A DNA stretch of 64,000 nucleotides from Timema cristinae. Its lineage: Eukaryota > Arthropoda > Insecta > Phasmatodea > Timematidae. The notes beneath the pieces are model-generated. The model was not told the origin of the DNA and did no database searches. It saw only the letters and a list, made by a program, of their open reading frames with translations. The position numbers were made by a program, and so were the translations under genes. The stretch is taken from contig JBCFYV010000573.1 in assembly GCA_039000515.1 (NCBI GenBank), positions 1 to 64,000 of the forward strand, given 5' to 3'. Positions 1 to 10,854 of this stretch are shown piece by piece (position 1 is the stretch's first letter; every line of letters begins with the position of its first letter).

Positions 1-211
1 GGCTTCTTTGGTCTAAATACAGCTCACAACGTTTTCTACGTCCCCTTGGGTTTAAAACCCCAAATTTTGACGGTCAAAAGTGACAGCTGCTAAAACATGT
101 TTTTGCGGGATCATATGTTTCGGCGTAGGGATACAAAATTTGGTTCTGGAAAAAATTTTTCAAAGCCAAACAGCTGTCAGCTGTGAGCAGTCTTTTCAGA
201 CCAAAGAAGCC
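1..211. mobile_element. MITE-like element with 14-bp terminal inverted repeats
   Basis: The first 14 bases (GGCTTCTTTGGTCT) are the exact reverse complement of positions 198-211. CAGCTG-rich stretches near each end are also roughly inverted. No open frame of note lies inside; the 78-codon frame at 80-316 runs across the end and is not convincing. A second, diverged copy of most of the element lies in the opposite orientation at 27559-27690. Small size, terminal inverted repeats, no transposase and more than one copy fit a non-autonomous DNA transposon. The left flank is outside the window, so a target-site duplication cannot be checked. The superfamily is unknown. Confidence 0.55.
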
Positions 212-1910
212 ACGCGGGCTACTGTACGTGCATATTTATGTTATCAACTATGTAGCATATATTTATATAAAAATTTTGTGGTCCAGTATTCAACTTTGGT
301 TTCAAAATGTTATTAAAAAATAGTTTTGGGGTTTTTTAATTTTCCCTTTTCCACCAATAAAATATTCTAGTATTTATGTTTTGTTTCCTTTCCCCCCGTC
401 AATCAAATTTTCCGACGGGGGTGGGGGGGAACTAGGTTCGTATTTTTTGGGGCGTATAAAACTAAAAATACACCCCTAGCAAAGGTTTAAAGTCAAAAGG
501 GTTTGGGGAAAAATTTATAAAAATTATTTCCCGTAGTTCTCCTATAGACAGCACTGGGGGGGAGGATGGGGGGGGGTTTAAAAACATATATTCTTTTTAA
601 TTTTTCGTTCAAGGTACCTGGGGGTTTGGGAAAGGGGAAAGGAAGAATTAAATGGCCGAAGCTATTTGTGTGCATTTTAGTGGGGATCCTCCAAAAGATA
701 TAATATTCTGGCCCGGGGAAATCAAACCCCGGGATTTAAGCCAAAGGGTCCCGGGTTCGTTTCCCTTTGTCCAGGTGTCATTTTTCAATTTTCAGAATAT
801 AAAATAAAGAAGCTTAGCGCCTTTTGGGGACCGATTTACAAAGGTCTGAAACACTGCGCCCCGGGCGGATAGTTATTAATTTAAAACACCCTTTTGTAAT
901 GGTAAAAGCGGGTACCCTGCCCCCGTAAGGAAAAACAACATCGTATTATACAATAAAAGTTTTTGGGGTTTTTTAAAAACCCCCCCTTTACGATGAGGGA
1001 AATGACTTTTTTTTCCTCGTGCCTATCCCTCAAATAAACCCCTTTAAATTTAAACTAGGCGGCGATTTTCACTCCCACTTTTGTGAAAATTCGAGAATCG
1101 CTGTAATGGCGGTATTTTTTTATGGCTGCTGTTACGTAAAGATATTTTTCCCCGGCTCTTCACTTATATTTAGTGATAAAAATATCAGAAAATTTTTTAG
1201 TAAAATCAGGGGGGGAAATTGACCACTTAATAAAAAAAAGATAAATAAAAAACGTTTAGTTTTTTTTAATTAACAATTTTTAAAAGAAATAGTCCGATAC
1301 ATAAAATATATCGAATAAATATATCGATGTTTTTGTAAACTAATAAAAATATTATTTTTTGGTTTTTATCGTTGCCTTCACTATTAATAACCTTGTTTTT
1401 CGTAGTTAAATGTGCCCCTACCCCCCAAGGCCACTTCTCTCGACTAGTTTTCAAACGAGACGCCGTGTGTGGGGGGCTGCCTACACACAGGGATAAACTG
1501 CTCTTAAGTGTCCTGGTTTTGCGGGCTATTGGTCGTGTTGTGTAGTTGAAATTGTAATTTTCCCGGGGTTGGCTTGTTTTCGGTTGTTTTTATGAAAGTT
1601 AGCCCTTTTTTGTGTACACGGTTCCACCAGACAAAGGTTATACGTCGCTTTCCCCCATCTTAAAAATTTTAAAAATTTTCTTATTTTTCTCAAAAAACAT
1701 GGCACTCCCATAGAATTTCTCCCAAAAATTTAAGCTTTTTTAGGGTTTTAATTTGTAAATTTCGTCCGCCATCTTTGATCCACCTTATTGTATTTTTCAA
1801 GTTTAGAATTTCTTTTTTTTCTGGAAGTTTGGGGGAAAAACCCCTGGAGGGGACAATCAGACAGAAAATGGATTTTAGATATGAAAAAAAATTGTAGATT
1901 TTAATATTGT
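212..1910. other. Gene-free, homopolymer-rich stretch
   Basis: The stretch is AT-rich with many long runs of A, T, G and C, and only short chance frames. The one recognisable feature is a tRNA B-box-like string near 746-765 (GGGTCCCGGGTTCGTTTCCC). It matches the B-box region of the SINE at 14993-15259 and probably marks a SINE remnant on the plus strand. The run-rich texture suggests poorly polished sequence. Confidence 0.5.
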
Positions 1911-1914
1911 AAGC

Positions 1915-2115
1915 TATATTACTGCTTCGGGGACGCATGGTTAAAAACGCTACTTTTGTGTTATACTTGCCTGCTGAAACATGGAGTTTTGGGTTTGAAT
2001 CCCAGCCAGGTGTAAATGAGGGTGGTTCTCCACTTTTCCTCTCCACGCAAATGTGGATACACTTCTTATCAACTAAAAACCCCCCCTCACCCCCAAATAA
2101 TTAGTGTAAATTTGT
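1915..2115 (+). mobile_element. tRNA-derived SINE remnant (family A-like)
   Basis: A B-box-like GGGTTTGAATCCCAGCC near 1989-2005 is followed by GGTGGTTCTCCACTTTTCCT and CTCCACGCAAATGTGG. This is the same order as the body of the better preserved copies at 6295-6555 and 19533-19802, read on their sense strand. The head (1915-1960) is degraded and the 3' tail is not identifiable. Confidence 0.55.
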
Positions 2116-5100
2116 ACATATGTGTGTAGCCCGAACAGGTAGTTTAACCTAAAATAATGAACAATTTTGGTAGTTTTACCCCAATTTTTAAAGACACTAG
2201 GAATTTGAAAAAAAGGGTTAGTAAATTTGTTGGGGGGTTTCATTATTAATATATTACAATATAAATGTCATAAATTGAATGGTTTTTTTTGTCAAGTTAT
2301 GATGTTCTAAAAAGGGGTTTGTAAGTGTGGGATGCCTAGTTAAATTTTCTATATATTAAATTTTTTTGCCACTGTAAAACGAGACATATGTTCATATTGG
2401 GAGCGGCCAGTGAGGGTTATATATCTGTGTACTCTTTGCTGCCTTTTATACGCCGGGGAAAATGAGCTACAGCGAGCGATATTTTTGAACGACAGAGATG
2501 AGCCGGCTCTCACGTTATCTTGGATCTGTAACAACAATCCCCTTTTTTCGTTTCATAAGGGTTTCACTCGACTAAAACAGAAACTGCCGGGGGGGAAAAA
2601 ATTAAAATACTTTAAACCCCCTACTAAGCAGTAGGGAGGACGAGGTTGGTTTGGGGGGGGAAAAGGGGGTGTTTTAAAAAGTTCAACCCAGTTTTTTTAG
2701 ATCTTACAGTTTTTTTCACAACTCTCTAAAAAAAGAAGTTTTTTAACTCTATTGGGACGTAAATTACTGCTAAAGGCAAAAAAATAATAAAAAAATTAAA
2801 AAAATTAAAAAAATAAAATTTTAAATTAAAATTTTTTAAAAAGGGGGAAAAGGGTTAAAGGGCCCGCGCCTTTTCCACTTTTTTTTTTTTTTGGGGGTTC
2901 TTTCCCCTTGGAACTATAAAATTAAATGTAAAATTAAAAGATGTGTTTTTTGGAAAAGTAGCTAATAAAAAATAAAAAGGGTTTTTAAAATTTTTTTTTT
3001 CTTTTAATTTATTTAAAAAAGAAAGTTGAATTCCCCCCAAAATTTTTTTTTTTAAAAATTTAAAAAGGGTTTTTTTACAATTATTAAAATTTATTATTCA
3101 AATTAAAAAAATAATAATATTAGTTGTTCTGCCCCCGGGGCAGTTTTTTCCCTTATCATTAAAATTAGTTTAAATTCCCCCGTCCCTTTTCCCCTTTCCC
3201 TTTAATTTCCCTTTTTCCCCCTTTTTAACCCCTTTTTTTTTTTAATAATAGGGGGAAAACAAAAAAATTTAAAAATAAAAATTTTTTGCAGTGGATTTTT
3301 TTTTTTTTCAAAAGTTCGACAAAATTTTTTGTTGCATTTTGCTATTTTTTTGGGACCTTACCCCCCCAAAAAACTGTGTCCCCCAAAACTTTTTTTTTTT
3401 TAAAAAAGGTTTTTTTTCCCTTAAACCCTGAAAAGGGGTAAAACTCAAGGCAATTTGTCTCGCCTGAAGGGGGGACAGACCCGGGGTTTCGCTGTGGAGG
3501 CCCCGGGGGGAATAAAAGGGGGCCCCCAAAAAATTAAAAAAATATTTTCTTTTCAACTTTTTTAACTTTTTACATAAAAAACCCTTTTTAAAAAGGTTTA
3601 AATAAAAAGTTTTTTTTTAAATTTTAAAGGGAATTATTTTAATCAAAAAAAATTTAAAATTTTTTTTAAAAAAAAAAAATTCCCTTTTTGGTTCATGAAT
3701 CTTAATAAAAAAGAAAATTTCCAAAATATAAAAAAAAAATCTTTTTGTTTTTATTCATTTTTTTTTTTAAAAAAAAGGGGCCTTTTAAATTTTTAAAAAA
3801 TTTTAAAAAATCGGGAAAAAAGTTTAACCCTAAAATCACGGTTTTTATAAAATATTTACTGAGCAATTTTGAGAGCAAAAAAAAAAGTGTCCAAAGGATA
3901 AAAATAAACAAATTTTTGAAAAAAAATGTGGGGGGGGTTTTTTTTAAAATTTTAAAAATTTTAAAACACACAAGCGAATATAAATACCCTGGTAAGAATT
4001 TTGTCGGTAGAAAATTTTTCATTTTTTTTAATATGTACAATGATTGCAATCTTTAGAACCAAAAGGGGTTTTTTTTTATCGAAACATTTTTTTACAGGTC
4101 CTAGGGAATTAGTCCTGTCTCCCCCCTTTACCCCGGGCTTTATAGGGAGTATAGAAAGGGGGGGCCCCTTTGTGGGATTTTTTTGGGGTTTAACCCCCCG
4201 GGGGAATTTAACCAAGGGGAAAAGGGTTATGTTAATAAAACGACGAAAAAGAAATTTAAAATTAAAACTATTTTTTTTCATTTAAAGGGAATCAATTTGA
4301 ACATAATATGTTTGTTTTTAATAAAAATTTTTTAAAATTTTTTGTAATCTTATGGTTTTAAAAACCCCCCAAAAAATATTATTTCCAAGGGTTTTGCCAC
4401 GGGTTTTAAAAAACCAAAATTTTCTTCCCCTAAATGCTACGCGAAAAGTTCTCGTGGTTAAAGTCTAGTTTTTTTTTTTTCTTTTGACCCAGCGAGGGGG
4501 GGAGTCAATCAGCGCTTTATTTCCCAATTAGCGCGGAAAAAGTGCTCTGTTTGGCGAGTTGAGGCTTGTGGGTTGTTGGTGGCTGACCCCAAAAATTTCC
4601 CGGGGACCGAGAAAACTCCAATTAAAAAAAAAAAGGGGTTTGACGACCAAAAGGAAAGTAAATTAAAAAAAAGGAAAAATTTTTTTGTGTGTGTGGGGAA
4701 AGGGGCGTTTTTAAAAAGGCATGCGCCCGAACGCCCCCAAACGTTTTATTCTTAAAAAAAATTTGGTCGTGCCGCATCGGTTAAAAAACTGATCAAAGAT
4801 GTTAAAATTTGCCCCTGGCAAATCTTTCCATCGTAGATATCGTTTGTCAGGATAAAAAAGACTAAACAACCTGTCAAATTTAAATTTTAAAAAATTTTTT
4901 TTTCTATATTATAGTTGTTTATTTTTTAAAAAAACAACGATTCGAGACACAGAATTAAGACATTTAGGATTCGACCCATTCAAAATTTTAAATTTCTAAA
5001 AATTAAAAAGAAAAATACTCATAATATTCAAACATCTGCCCCTAGTTTGGAAGGCTCGAACCTCAGCGTGTTGTATTGAAGGAAGTTTCTCCTAAATGCT

Positions 5101-5690
5101 TAGCCCCAATGGAAAATCATTGGTTTTTACGAGCCTATGTTAACCAAATTTCAAAAATAAAACTTATTTTTTCCCCCTCTTCCTCCACGTGAATGTGGAG
5201 CATTTCCCTAAATTATTTCTTCTTAGTCCTTACCAATGAAACATGCAAAAGCCGGATTGGTTCATCACGTGATGCACATCTCTTGTTTTAAAATAAAACG
5301 AAATAATGTGCCTTTGATCCAAAACACGACTTACAAGCTAACTGAAAATCTAGGACAGAAGCGTAAATATGGCCCCTTTTAAGGATATCATGAGTTTAAA
5401 AAAACAAGTGTAAAATATCAAGGGGCAATAGTGGGTAGGGTATAAATGCACCCGTGTTCGGGGTGAGGTAAAGAACATTCAATCAAAAAATGATGAATCC
5501 CTCAGTGCTTTGTCTTTGGGGTTTGAACTGTACCAAAAAGATTGATTAACAAGTTTTCCCAAAATAGAGATCTTGAGTGCTTTTTGGGGTTTTTCCGCAG
5601 AAATTCACAGGCTAGCAGTAAACTTATTTTGCCCATAGATGGTTTTTATTACTGTCATGGTGTTTTGTTTTCTAATTATTATGTGGTTTT
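2116..5690. other. Gene-free, very homopolymer-rich stretch
   Basis: Dense runs of 5-12 identical bases occur throughout, such as A/T blocks and GGGGG or CCCCC. Open frames are short, overlap on both strands and are dominated by K, F, N and P codons, as expected from A/T and C/G runs. A SINE-like fragment is possible near 5045-5220 (a GCTCGAACCTC B-box-like string, then TCCTCCACGTGAATGTGG). I see no convincing gene. Confidence 0.5.
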
Positions 5691-5694
5691 TGTA

Positions 5695-5728
5695 ATAGTA
5701 GTAATAATAGTAATAATAATAATATTGG
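5695..5728. repeat. (TAA)n microsatellite
   Basis: A short imperfect run of TAG/TAA triplets. Such runs form the 3' tail of the SINEs in this window when read on the minus strand. The sequence to its right (5729-5900, with GGGGATATCGGCCAGCCGC) could be the body of a minus-strand retroelement of another family, but I could not match it to a second copy. Confidence 0.6.
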
Positions 5729-6094
5729 ACGTAAAGGGTACACCCAATTTGTGTCCCAGTAGTGGGGATATCGGCCAGCCGCTGCCAAGGGGGGGGCCCC
5801 AATGTGCTAACGTTAAAATCCCCTCCTTGGGGGGTCTTTCTTTGTCCCGAGGAAAATGAGGTGAGGGGATAGTGGTTTTGAGGGTGGGAACCAAAAGACA
5901 TTCTTTAAACTAGCTTTTAAACCCAATAAACCAAACCCTGTTGACCTTTGGGGAATTCCCCTTTCAGAAAAAACTACCTAAGGAAACCCTCTAGGAAAAT
6001 TTAACCGGGGGCCCTAGGCTCGTTGCCAAAGGTTTTTCCCAAAACCACTAAAACCATGGGGCCGGTTATGTACTGTAGCAAAACAAAAACAACA
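5729..6094. other. Intergenic stretch, mixed GC
   Basis: This stretch follows the TAA run and holds G-rich and C-rich runs. No gene or repeated unit was recognised. It marks the change from the noisy left end to cleaner sequence. Confidence 0.4.
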
Positions 6095-6096
6095 GA

Positions 6097-6225
6097 GAAC
6101 AATAACAACGCACATGTCTTCAATTTAACAAGTTATTTCAAATCAGTTCACAGCAGAAAGACGCAGCTGACTGCTTGTATCTCACTTTGTAAGCACATGT
6201 GCACTGATTCAGTCGCTTGATTTCG
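6097..6225 (+). repeat. Dispersed repeat Y, copy 1
   Basis: This segment aligns by eye with 16599-16705. Shared strings include AGTTATTTCAAAT and CTGCTTGTATCT, and both copies have a GCACATG or CATGCGC motif near each end. The CATG-containing ends are partly inverted, hinting at a small palindromic element. Not coding. Confidence 0.5.
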
Positions 6226-6294
6226 AAATTTGATCTGTTTCATTAAGTTGATATTGTCGCGCAGAAAAAAAAAAGGATTGTCGAAGTTCTTTCA

Positions 6295-6555
6295 TTAGTA
6301 ATAATAATATTTAGCACCGCGTCTTACTACCCGTTCGGGTTTATACGCTTTAAGTACTAATTACATCAATGGATTAAGAATTGGGAAGGTTGAATTAGAG
6401 GAAGTGAACCCGCATTTGCGTGGAGGGAGAGTGGAAAACCATTTAGGAAAAACCACCCCAGTTCACCCGACCGAGATTCGAACTCAATCTCCCCGTCCTC
6501 AGCAGTCGAGCTCAACACGACTAGCGTGTTAGCTAACTACGCCACCGAGGCGGGT
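6295..6555 (-). mobile_element. tRNA-derived SINE, family A, with target-site duplication
   Basis: Read on the minus strand, the head is CCCGCCTCGGTGGCGTAGTT with an RNA polymerase III A-box-like TGGCGTAGTTAG. A B-box-like GAGTTCGAATCTC follows. The body has a GTTTTTCCTAAATGG string and TCCACGCAAATGCGGG. The 3' end carries an inverted repeat (ACCCGAACGGG), then GGTGCTAAATATTATTATTAC. The element is flanked by an 11-bp direct repeat, AAGTTCTTTCA, at 6284-6294 and 6556-6566. This is the typical result of LINE-driven retroposition. Closely related copies are at 19533-19802 and 22077-22350. Confidence 0.85.
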
Positions 6556-6811
6556 AAGTTCTTTCAAGTCTTGTCGATCGGACAACGCCATTGATAGTGA
6601 AATCTTGTGATTTGTTAATATCCATCACATGATTATATTTCTGCTCTTGTTTTATCGGCTGAATTTTACCCCCCAGTAAATGGGGTACACTATAAGGCTC
6701 TCCAGTAATCGGTTTAGCCATCACAAGCCCCATGATTAACATGACAATGGATGTAGTCAGCTTTAGGGTCAAGGTGACACTCAGGAATATCGTGGGTAAA
6801 AAACTATGCAT
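6533..6811 (-). CDS. Unassigned 92-codon frame with signal-peptide-like start, ending inside a SINE
   Basis: The frame starts with ATG at 6811. Residues 1-32 are strongly hydrophobic and end in a V-M-A site that would suit signal peptidase (cleavage before KPITGEP). The following roughly 45 residues are polar, with no dibasic cleavage sites and no domain I recognise. The last 15 or so residues and the stop come from the SINE that ends at 6555 plus its target duplication, so the natural C-terminus has been replaced or the frame is chance. No splice donor of good quality is visible before the SINE, and no promoter or polyadenylation signal was found. It could be the first exon of a small secreted protein, but random hydrophobic frames of this length do occur in AT-rich DNA. 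Low confidence. Confidence 0.25.
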   Translation of the reverse strand: MHSFLPTIFLSVTLTLKLTTSIVMLIMGLVMAKPITGEPYSVPHLLGGKIQPIKQEQKYNHVMDINKSQDFTINGVVRSTRLERTYPPRWRS

Positions 6812-6814
6812 GAC

Positions 6815-7054
6815 AATAGACAGGTGTGTGTTTACAACAGGAATTGTTGCTTTCCCTGAGCCGTGAGCACAGTTATGGGTTAGAGTGATACATTGAACGC
6901 TGACACCAGTGGTTCAATACAGAGAATAATATTGGGGAAGAGCTGGTTTTCAATGGAAGTCGTCAAAGCGTCTTCAGAGCTGTAGACAAGATGGCAATAA
7001 CTTGGAAGAGCTAAAGGATCTCATCTTCAACGGATATATATTGGGTCAGACAAT
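6815..7054. other. Non-coding stretch, nothing recognised
   Basis: Ordinary mixed sequence upstream of the 26-bp minisatellite. No frame, tRNA-like box or repeat was recognised. Confidence 0.4.
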
Positions 7055-7246
7055 GGCCTTGAGCCTGCTGGTCTTACACAGTCCTAGAACTGCTGGTTGG
7101 ACACAACCCTAGAACCTGCTGGTTGGACACAATCCTAGAATCTGGTGGTCGGACACAACCCTAAAAGCCTGCTGGTTGGACACAACCCTAGAACCTGCTG
7201 GTTTGACACAACACCTAGAATCTGGTGGTTAGACACAAACCCTAGA
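7055..7246. repeat. 26-bp minisatellite, about 7 copies
   Basis: The unit is approximately ACCTGCTGGTTGGACACAAC followed by CCTAGA. Copies differ by single substitutions (TGGTGGTCGG, TGGTTTGAC) and small indels. It is not a reading frame. Confidence 0.85.
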
Positions 7247-7309
7247 TTCCTGCATAGCTACAGTGAGTATAAACCTGAAATTTTAAATTAACTTGATTTC
7301 CCTAAAAAT

Positions 7310-7468
7310 GAACATTGGAAGCACCTTTTGGAAAATACAAACATATTTTTTGCAGTCAACATTCATTCACTAAATTATTTGTATTATTTTATATGTACCT
7401 ATAATATCTATCAGAAGAGACAGCTGCAGATCAAATAGCTTGGCGTATGATACGTGAAAGTAGATTTT
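7310..7468 (+). repeat. Dispersed repeat X, copy 1
   Basis: It shares TACAAACATATTTTTTG, ATCTATCA, CAGCTGCAGAT and TTGGCGTATGA, in that order, with 17500-17665. A third copy of the core is inverted at 10740-10802. No open frame. It directly abuts the left arm of the giant inverted repeat. Confidence 0.65.
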
Positions 7469-9078
7469 ACACCTAATCTCATTGCTGAAGGAACTGCATG
7501 CTTACTATTGTAGCAACAGCGTTGTCATTCTTTTGTTTTCCGTCATCAGTCTTCCTTAGAATGTATATCAAATTTGGCAATGCTGAGCTGTCGTTGTTGC
7601 CAGTAATTGAGGGTTTCTTCCTCCAGCACAGTCGTAAAGCTACAGTAATCTGAGTCTCATGTTCCTAATACTGGCTCAAAAACATTCACCAAATAAACAC
7701 AGATTTTATTAGAAAAATATTTGTTATTGATCACTTTAAGATTTGTGTATGTTTTGGTTGTGTGTGTTTTATTTTTTTGCCATAAGGTTGTGGAATTATA
7801 GTTTTATGTGAATATTAATATATTTATTTGAATAATAGTGTATTGTTAACAGTTAAAATATAACACAAATTATGGAATCTCCGGCTTGTTACAAGCAATT
7901 ACATTCCAAGAGTAAAATATTAAGTAGTAAAGAAAGGGCAATGCTGTTAATAGTCTACGCCTAAATTCGTTAAGACGGAACTTGTTCAGTAAATCAAGCG
8001 GCAATGCATATTGTTTGTATATTAATTATTAGGAAAACAGTTTTATACAGAAACTAATTTAAGCATAATTACGTGGGAATTAGAGAAACGTTAATATACT
8101 CAATCTTGAAAAAAATATGATTGTGGAAATAGTTGATGTTTCTAGAAAAGGCTGTACACTGATAGGAAATGTTTTTGCCTGTCAATTGACAAGTAAACCC
8201 TTCCCCCTCACTCCCAACAAACGAAAGCTACACCTAATTTCATAGCTGAGGGTACTGCAGGTTATGGGAAAAAGATTTATCTTCGCTTCTCTCTGTTAGA
8301 GGTTGCCAAACCTTCTAGCTTTCGTTTGTCGGGGAGTGAGGGGGAGGGTTTACTTGGAAATCCTTATTATAAACAATGTGGCATGGGGGGAAGTGGGGGG
8401 TTCAATTGACAGGCAAAAACATTTCGTATCGGTGTACAGCTTTTCTAGAAACATCAACTATTTCCACAATCATATTTTTTCAAGATTGAAGTATATTAAA
8501 CGTTTCTCTAATTCCCACGTAATTATGCTTAAATTAGTTTCTGTATAAAACTGTTTTCCTAATAATTAATATACAAACAATATGCATTGCCACTTGAGTT
8601 ACTGAACAAGTTCCGTCTTAACGAATTTAGGCGTAGACTATTAACAGCATTGCCCTTCTTTACTACTTAATATTTTTACTCTTGGAATGTAATTGCTTGT
8701 AACAAGCCGGAGATTCCATAATTTGTGTTATATTTTAACTGTTAACAATACACTATTATTCAAATAAATATATTAATATTCACATAAAACTATAATTACA
8801 CAACCTTATGGCAAAAAAATAAAACCCACACAACCAACACATACACAAAATGTGTTTATTTAGTCAATGTTTTTGAGCTAGTTATTAGGAACACGGGACT
8901 CAGATCTACTGTAACTCTACGACTGTGGAGGAAGAAACCCAATTACTGGCAACAGCGACAGCCCAGCATTGCCAAATTTGATATTAATTCGAAGGAAGAT
9001 GATGACGGAAAACAAAAGAATGACAACGCTGTTGCTCAATAGTAAGCATGCAGTTACCTCAGCAATGAAATCAGGTGT
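7469..9078. mobile_element. Giant inverted repeat (foldback-type element), arms about 760 bp
   Basis: Positions 7469-8229 are the reverse complement of 8317-9078, with an 87-base spacer. Outer ends read ACACCTAATCTCATTGCTGA on the left and, reverse complemented, ACACCTGATTTCATTGCTGA on the right. Inner ends are AACAAACGAAAGCT and its complement. Arms differ by scattered substitutions, an insertion of about 45 bp in the right arm (near 8355-8400) and one of about 40 bp in the left arm (near 7700-7735). The spacer repeats a diverged form of the outer end (near 8230-8262). No transposase-like frame is present. It could be a foldback transposon, an inverted duplication, or a fold-back assembly artefact; the arm divergence argues against a recent artefact. 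Confidence 0.8.
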
Positions 9079-9764
9079 AGTAACTTTTCTAGCTGTAAGA
9101 TAAAGTTCTTTGTATCTTGTTAACGACCTACTGTTACTTTTCTTACCTTGAGAGGGAATCGAACCAGGTCTATGTAGATAACCAGACGTGTATTGGCTGG
9201 TTCATTAGAGAGAGGCGACCAGCGTCATGACAGGAAGTGACTGGTAGAAAGACTCGATGACGTCATTTGGAAGGGTAATTAATACCAACTTGAGACACGG
9301 CGTTCAATGACGCGAATAATTGTTTGGTTGGACTTGTTACGTCGTCTGCTGGAAAACAGAAATACAATAAATAAACAATATAATAATCTGTTTGGTATGG
9401 CCTGAACTTGGTCTTGATTAATCTGTTATTACATCAAGCGGGATTCAAACGAACTATTCCACATTACTATGTTATTTATTGTTGTCACCGCGTCTTAAGG
9501 ACGAGCGACCGGAAGTCTAGTCTACAGGCGCTGGGCAATATTATTGTATGTCCATTAAGTGCTATGAAAACTTGTCAATTTGACATATTTGACTTTTTTC
9601 TATTGATGATAGGTTTACAACACTTGCTACTAACGGCATAATTTAATTGTTAAGATCATTATATATATGTGTGGAAAGAGATATTCATGTAAAAGTTATA
9701 TGTTAAAATACTTTCAATATTATAATCAAAGTAGGCCTTTACAAATAAGAATCACTATTATTAT
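9079..9764. other. Non-coding stretch
   Basis: No gene recognised. CACCGCGTCTTA near 9488 resembles the 3' end of the SINE-A family on its minus strand and may be a remnant. The 77-codon frame at 9408-9641 crosses this and has no supporting feature. Confidence 0.4.
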
Positions 9765-9895
9765 GGAGAGAGGATGGGAAAACCACACCAATAAATCACT
9801 TAGTCAAAAATCACCCTCCGTTCACTGAGCCAAGATTCGAACCTTTGCCTCCTCGTCAACAACTATTGAGAGCTACTGATAATCACGCGCTCTCT
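9765..9895 (-). mobile_element. SINE-related fragment (minus strand)
   Basis: GGAGAGAGGATGGGAAAACCAC, then TTCACTGAGCCAAGATTCGAACC, match the body and inverted B-box order of the tRNA-derived SINEs. The 3' tail is missing and the head runs into the 36-bp minisatellite. Confidence 0.5.
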
Positions 9896-10447
9896 CGCCA
9901 GTCTGGCCACGCAGAAGTCGCCCAGTCTCTCTCTCGCCAGTCTGGCCACGCAGTCGCCCAGTCTCTCTCTCGCCAGTCTGGCCACCCAGTCACCAGTCTC
10001 TCTCTCGCCAGTCTGGCCACGCAGTCACCCAGTCTCTCTCTCGCCAGTCTGGCACCAGTCACCCAGTCTCTCTCTCGCCAGTCTGGCCACCCAGTCACCC
10101 AGTTCTCTCTCGCCAGTCTGGCCACGCAGTCACCCAGTCTCTCTCTCGCAGTCTGGCCACCCAGTCACCCAGTCTCTCTCTCGCCAGTCTGGCCACGCAG
10201 TCACCCAGTCTCTCTCTCGCCAGTCTGGCCACCCAGTCACCCAGTCTCTCTCTCGCCAGTCTGGCCACGCAGTCACCAGTCTCTCTCTCGCCAGTCTGGC
10301 CCCCCAGTCACCCAGTCTCTCTCTCGCCAGTCTGGCCACCCAGTCACCCAGTCTTCTCTCTCGCCAGTCTGGCCACCCAGTCACCCAGTCTCTCTCTCGC
10401 CAGTCTGGCCACACAGTCGCCCAGTCTCTCTCTCGCCAGTCTGGCCA
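9892..10447. repeat. 36-bp minisatellite, about 15 copies
   Basis: The unit is GCCAGTCTGGCCACCCAGTC followed by ACCCAGTCTCTCTCTC. Because 36 is a multiple of three, it holds long open frames on both strands (207 codons plus, 80 and 94 codons minus). These are by-products of the repeat, not genes. Units alternate between CCACGCAG and CCACCCAG variants over most of the array, so the effective period is 72 bp. Several units carry 1-3 base indels. Confidence 0.95.
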
Positions 10448-10680
10448 AACCCTTACTGCCCGTTTTAGGCTCCACGAACAATTTGTTAGGGATGAGGAAG
10501 GTTGAATTTAGAGGAAGTGTAAGTGTGTAGATTTGTGTGGAGGGAAAGGTGGAAAACAGTTTTAAGAAAAAAAAAACCTCAGTACGACCCAGTCAGGATT
10601 TGAACCCCACTCTCTCCATAATCGGAAATCCCATTTATTGTGATAGTAACGCCGTAGACTATGTGACCAGCTAAGTGGGT
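10448..10680 (-). mobile_element. Diverged tRNA-derived SINE
   Basis: Left to right it shows the inverted order of family A: TTACTGCCCG, AGGGATGAGGAAGGTTGAAT, TGTGTGGAGGGAAAGGTGG, then an inverted B-box AGGATTTGAACCCC and a degraded head ending near 10680. The variant TAGGGATG..GAAGGTTGAATT is shared with 18548-18795, suggesting a subfamily. Confidence 0.65.
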
Positions 10681-10739
10681 ATTATAAAGTTGATAAACCA
10701 CATTTTTCTTAAGAATAGACATAATAGGCAGCTAAAAAA

Positions 10740-10802
10740 CTAGTATATTTACTTCCACGTGTTCATACGCCAAATCATGTGATCTGCAGTTGTCACTTTT
10801 GA
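10740..10802 (-). repeat. Dispersed repeat X, inverted core copy
   Basis: Reverse complemented, it reads AGTGACAACTGCAGATCACA then TGATTTGGCGTATGAACACG. This matches the core of repeat X at 7420-7460 and 17615-17650. Confidence 0.6.
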
Positions 10803-10854
10803 AAGATGTTGTTTTTCTTATATTTATTTAAGACATTTAACGAGCACATTTTGA

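Noticed and set aside
3702..4285. Overlapping frames of 94-115 codons on both strands
   Set aside because: Composition is almost entirely K, F, N, L, P and G from A/T and C/G runs. The region is low-quality sequence.
6295..6555. Possible functional tRNA gene on the minus strand
   Set aside because: A and B boxes are present, but the sequence cannot fold into a clean cloverleaf with an acceptor stem. It continues into a SINE body with target duplication.
7055..7246. Possible CRISPR-like array
   Set aside because: Units are contiguous 26-mers without spacers, in a eukaryotic context. The same holds for the other arrays.
9845..10468. 207-codon open frame rich in SLSRQSGHPVT
   Set aside because: The 36-bp repeat has a period divisible by three, so frames stay open on both strands. 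There are no start context, splice sites or non-repeat domains.
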